DNA from: an uncultured Clostridia bacterium
GTDB taxonomy: Bacteria; Bacillota; Clostridia; Christensenellales; Borkfalkiaceae
Assembly (NCBI GenBank): GCA_949282385.1
Contig: CASDOP010000014.1
Span: 1 to 45,174 of the forward strand
Reading direction: 5' to 3'
DNA length: 45,174 bases
Under the pieces are notes generated by a model. That model worked only from the letters and a program-made list of their open reading frames with translations, was not told the origin of the DNA and ran no database searches. Positions 42,595 to 45,174 of the stretch are shown in pieces. Every line of letters begins with the position of its first letter. Positions within the stretch are counted from its first letter, which is position 1. A program made the translations under genes and the position numbers.

Positions 42595-43098
42595 ATGAAC
42601 CAAATTAAAATTGCACAGACCCCCGTTTATACCTCGCCCAATCCCATGACTTTTATCTGCTCAAAAAAGGCAGACGGAAAGACAAATATGGCAACGCTTT
42701 CATTTTGGACATATGCCTCAACCAACCCCGGAAAGGTTGTATTCTCGTTAAACAAGGGCGCGTACACTCTTGAACTGCTTGCAAAGAACAATGAAGTTGT
42801 TATCGCCGTTCCCGGCGCGGAACTTGCAGGAGCACTGATTGCCTGCGGCACCTCTTCCGGAAGAGACACCGACAAGGTTGAGAAATTCAACATTGCAATG
42901 CAGAAGCTTGACGGAACAGAAATTTGTGTCCCCGAATTAACGCGCCTTGCCATAGTTGCAAAGGTGAACTCGACCGTTGACGCCGACGACCATATCCTGC
43001 ACATATGCGACGTAACAACAGTATATGCAGACGATAGCGTCGAGGCGGTTTTCGGTTGGAATGGATACGCAGAGCTTGCTCCCGCGCAGAAAAAGTGA
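42595..43098 (+). CDS. Flavin reductase-like FMN-binding protein
   Basis: A 167-residue protein of the flavin reductase/DIM6-NTAB split-barrel family. It shows TSPNPMTFICSKKADGKTNMATLSFWTYAS, the flavin phosphate-binding start of the barrel, and KVVFSLNKGAYTLELLAKNNEVVIAVPG, with CGTSSGRDTDKVEKFN typical of the family. Such proteins bind FMN and pass electrons from NAD(P)H to free flavin or a partner enzyme. It is first in a four-gene operon with two radical SAM proteins, whose clusters need an electron donor; that link is inferred. AAGGAG lies before the ATG. Confidence 0.85.
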   Translation: MNQIKIAQTPVYTSPNPMTFICSKKADGKTNMATLSFWTYASTNPGKVVFSLNKGAYTLELLAKNNEVVIAVPGAELAGALIACGTSSGRDTDKVEKFNIAMQKLDGTEICVPELTRLAIVAKVNSTVDADDHILHICDVTTVYADDSVEAVFGWNGYAELAPAQKK

Positions 43099-43099
43099 T

Positions 43100-43765
43100 A
43101 TGATAACCTGCATAAAGGACAAAATAAAAAATTTAAACATCGTCATCGGATGCCCGATAGGGTGCAGATACTGCTACGCAAGAAATAATTGCCGCAGATT
43201 TCATATCACAGACGACTTTAATAAGCCCGAGTTTTTTGAAAGCAAACTTCGGCTCTTTGACAGCAAAGAGCCGAAGATCTTTCTGCTTACAGGCATGAGC
43301 GACCTTGCCTACTGGCAACCCGACTGGACGGAAAAAGTTTTTGAAAAGGCTGCGGCCACGCCTAAAAATACCTATCTGTTTCTGACAAAACGTCCCGAAC
43401 GATTGCACATTCAGACCGACCTTGATAACCTGTGGTTCGGCGTGACTGTCACCTGCGCTGCGGAAAAAAATCGCATAGAAATTTTAAAGAGCAATGTCAG
43501 GGCAAAGCACTATCACGCCACGTTCGAGCCGCTCTCCGATGAAGTTGGCGAAGTGGATTTTACGGGAATTGAGTGGGTGGTACTGGGCACCGAAACGGGC
43601 AACTGCAAGGGCAAGACACCTTCTCAAAAGTCGTGGATTAATGGACTTGCTTCGCAAGCGCTGGCAAACAATATACCCGTTTTTATGAAGGAGGATTTAT
43701 TTTTCGCTGGAATTATTCCCGAAAGTCAGATGATACAGAAATTTCCCAAGGAGTTTAATCTATGA
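43100..43765 (+). CDS. Radical SAM protein, probable mobile pair protein A
   Basis: A 221-residue protein with the radical SAM cluster motif C-x3-C-x2-C in GCPIGCRYCYAR (Cys18, Cys22, Cys25). The region after it has KIFLLTGMSDLAYWQPDW, TYLFLTKRPERL, LWFGVTV and VVLGTETGNCKGK, a pattern shared with the DUF5131 (phage Gp37/Gp68-like) group. It starts one base after the flavin reductase stop; the longer frame from 43025 overlaps that gene and is not used. Its position with a MarR gene and a second radical SAM gene fits the pair system found on mobile elements. The substrate is unknown, and whether it is the 'A' or 'B' member rests on gene order. Confidence 0.8.
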   Translation: MITCIKDKIKNLNIVIGCPIGCRYCYARNNCRRFHITDDFNKPEFFESKLRLFDSKEPKIFLLTGMSDLAYWQPDWTEKVFEKAAATPKNTYLFLTKRPERLHIQTDLDNLWFGVTVTCAAEKNRIEILKSNVRAKHYHATFEPLSDEVGEVDFTGIEWVVLGTETGNCKGKTPSQKSWINGLASQALANNIPVFMKEDLFFAGIIPESQMIQKFPKEFNL

Positions 43766-44193
43766 ACGCAAGGCAAGGCGGATTTTTAATTTCCAAAATA
43801 AAAAATATAGGCGGACGTAAGTTTGATAAGATACTTCAAGAGAAGAATATCGACGCATTCAACGGCGCGCAGGGCAAAATACTCTATGTTTTATGGCAGA
43901 ACGGCAAAATGACTGCGACCGAAATTTCTAAAAAGAGCGGGCTTGCCAAGACTACCCTCTCCTCCATGCTGACGCGAATGGACGAGCAGGGACTGATTGC
44001 CATGGAGGAAAGCTTAACGGATAAGCGCAGTGTTTGCATATCGCTTACAGAGAAGGCCGCCGCGCTCAAAGAGGAATACGATGCAGTCACGCGCGAGATA
44101 GAGGACATTTATTATAAAGGCTTTACCGACAGCGAAGTTGAGCAGTTTGAAAATTACTTAAAGAGAATACTTGCAAATCTGGGAGACAAATGA
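43762..44193 (+). CDS. MarR-family regulator of the radical SAM pair
   Basis: A 143-residue winged-helix regulator. The recognition region MTATEISKKSGLAKTTLSSM is followed by the wing LTDKRSVCISLTEKA, flanked by the helices used for dimerisation. Start and stop overlap both neighbours by ATGA, so it is translated as part of the cassette. It probably represses the operon at the triple repeat 42536–42566. No ligand can be read from sequence. Confidence 0.88.
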   Translation: MNARQGGFLISKIKNIGGRKFDKILQEKNIDAFNGAQGKILYVLWQNGKMTATEISKKSGLAKTTLSSMLTRMDEQGLIAMEESLTDKRSVCISLTEKAAALKEEYDAVTREIEDIYYKGFTDSEVEQFENYLKRILANLGDK

Positions 44194-45077
44194 TGGACGA
44201 CATTAAAATTACGTATATAAAAGTAAAAACAGTGCTTACAAAATCCAACCTCCCCATCGCGGGGTATTCGGTTAATCCCTATGTCGGCTGTACACACGCC
44301 TGCAAATATTGCTATGCCTGCTTTATGAAAAGGTTCACGGGACACGACGAACCGTGGGGAACATTTCTCGACGTAAAACAGTGGGACAGGATAAAAAATC
44401 CTCAAAAATATACTGGACAAACGATGATCGTAGGTTCTGTAACGGACGGATACAACCCTCAGGAGGAAATATTCTGCCGGACACGCGCCTTTCTGGAAGA
44501 AATGCAGGGCAACGGAATAAACCTTATAATCACGACAAAGTCAGACCTTGTATTGCGTGACCTCGACCTCATAAAGACCTTCCCTTCTCCACTCATAAGC
44601 TGGTCAATAAACACGCTCGACGAAAACTTCAAAAACGATATGGATAGAGCCGTTTCGATTGAGCGCAGAATTGCGGCTATGAAAAAGTGCCACGAAGAGG
44701 GTATACGCACAACCTGCTTTATATCTCCCATCTTTCCGGGAATAACGCAAGTGTTTGAAATAATCGAGCAAATAAAGGACTTCTGCGACTATATCTGGCT
44801 GGAAAACCTTAATCTGCGCGGCAACTTCAAAACTCAGATAATGGAATATATAGACAAAAAATATACCGACTTACTGCCGCTCTATCAGCAGATTTATAAT
44901 AAAAACGACATGACATATTGGCGGATTTTAGACAGAAAAGTGACGGAATACGCCGAGACGAATGGTTTTATGTATGTTATCGACGAAGAGCCATTTCTTC
45001 GTAATCCAACTGGCAAGCCAATTATTATTAATTACTTCTACCACTCTCAGATAAAGCAGTCTGCAAAAAAGAAGTAA
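44190..45077 (+). CDS. Radical SAM protein, probable mobile pair protein B
   Basis: A 295-residue radical SAM enzyme resembling spore photoproduct lyase-like proteins. The cluster motif is CTHACKYC (Cys34, Cys38, Cys41), followed by MIVGSVTDGYNPQEE and NLIITTKSDLVLRDLDLI, typical of that group's SAM-binding barrel. The C-terminal part (YDLLPLYQQI-like helices, GFMYVIDEEPFLRN) has no recognised domain. It overlaps the MarR stop; ATG 44190 or 44193 could be used. It lacks the fourth cysteine context diagnostic of true spore photoproduct lyase, and no spore genes are nearby, so repair of DNA is not assumed. Confidence 0.85.
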   Translation: MMDDIKITYIKVKTVLTKSNLPIAGYSVNPYVGCTHACKYCYACFMKRFTGHDEPWGTFLDVKQWDRIKNPQKYTGQTMIVGSVTDGYNPQEEIFCRTRAFLEEMQGNGINLIITTKSDLVLRDLDLIKTFPSPLISWSINTLDENFKNDMDRAVSIERRIAAMKKCHEEGIRTTCFISPIFPGITQVFEIIEQIKDFCDYIWLENLNLRGNFKTQIMEYIDKKYTDLLPLYQQIYNKNDMTYWRILDRKVTEYAETNGFMYVIDEEPFLRNPTGKPIIINYFYHSQIKQSAKKK

Positions 45078-45174
45078 AGTCTGTATTGCAGTATAGTGTA
45101 ATTACGCTTACTTGAATAATCGTCACTATTCAAAGCAAAAAATATTTGCATAATAGATTATGTTATGGAATAAT

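Noticed and set aside
1..45174. A CRISPR array or restriction/toxin-type defence island.
   Set aside because: No regularly spaced repeats, Cas, methylase, nuclease or toxin genes are visible in the window.

Overview
The window looks like chromosome from an uncultured Bacillota bacterium of the Clostridia (probably a gut Christensenellales- or Oscillospirales-like lineage; inferred, not proven). The grounds are consensus TTGACA/TTGCAA–TATAAT promoters, AGGAGG-type ribosome sites, Gly/Ala-Cys lipoproteins, an agr-type peptide quorum system with GHKL kinase and LytTR regulator, InlB-type repeats in surface lipoproteins, and CUT2-type sugar transport. No tRNA, rRNA or CRISPR array was recognised.

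Layout. (1) 1–1,989: the right end of an integrated element, with a cI-like repressor, a divergent promoter driving a gene that leaves the window, and a tyrosine integrase next to a 20-bp piece of a tRNA/tmRNA 3' end. A second near-copy of that piece lies 190 bp on, and a hairpin-rich segment separates the two. (2) 2,342–10,156: chromosomal genes on the minus strand: a Wzz-like chain-length protein, a Wzy/O-antigen-ligase-like membrane protein, a small unknown protein, a hemolysin III-family protein, and a 979-residue lipoprotein with a beta-helix. (3) 10,400–13,468: a complete agr-like quorum-sensing operon in the order agrA-agrC-agrB-agrD. (4) 13,741–26,741: a ten-gene minus-strand operon for glucuronic-acid-decorated xylo-oligosaccharides: ABC ATPase, permease, binding protein, permease, GH39, GH3, GH2 beta-glucuronidase, HAD hydrolase, uxuA, uxuB-like SDR. 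A divergent AraC-type regulator carrying a GH39-like domain without its catalytic glutamates faces it. (5) 29,498–30,727: a stand-alone GltD-like oxidoreductase. (6) 31,209–36,210: a second operon, AraC regulator with PocR domain, GH28-like protein, xylA, xylB. (7) 36,411–40,155: a 1,224-residue lipoprotein with InlB B-repeats and GLUG-like repeats. (8) 40,513–45,077: a decayed mobile segment (serine recombinase with an internal stop, frameshifted XRE repressor) beside an apparently intact cassette of flavin reductase, radical SAM protein, MarR regulator and second radical SAM protein. This cassette matches the little-understood 'radical SAM mobile pair' system.

How the genes fit together. 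Oligosaccharides would enter by the CUT2 transporter. GH39 would release xylose, the beta-glucuronidase glucuronate, and GH3 another terminal sugar. Xylose goes to xylulose-5-phosphate by XylA and XylB. Glucuronate-derived fructuronate goes to mannonate (SDR) and 2-keto-3-deoxygluconate (UxuA). Glucuronate isomerase, KDG kinase and KDPG aldolase are not in the window. Two AraC-family regulators are positioned to control the two halves. Two of the three intact one-component regulators mapped here, and possibly the third, have a -10 box so close to the start codon that their mRNAs should be leaderless or nearly so.
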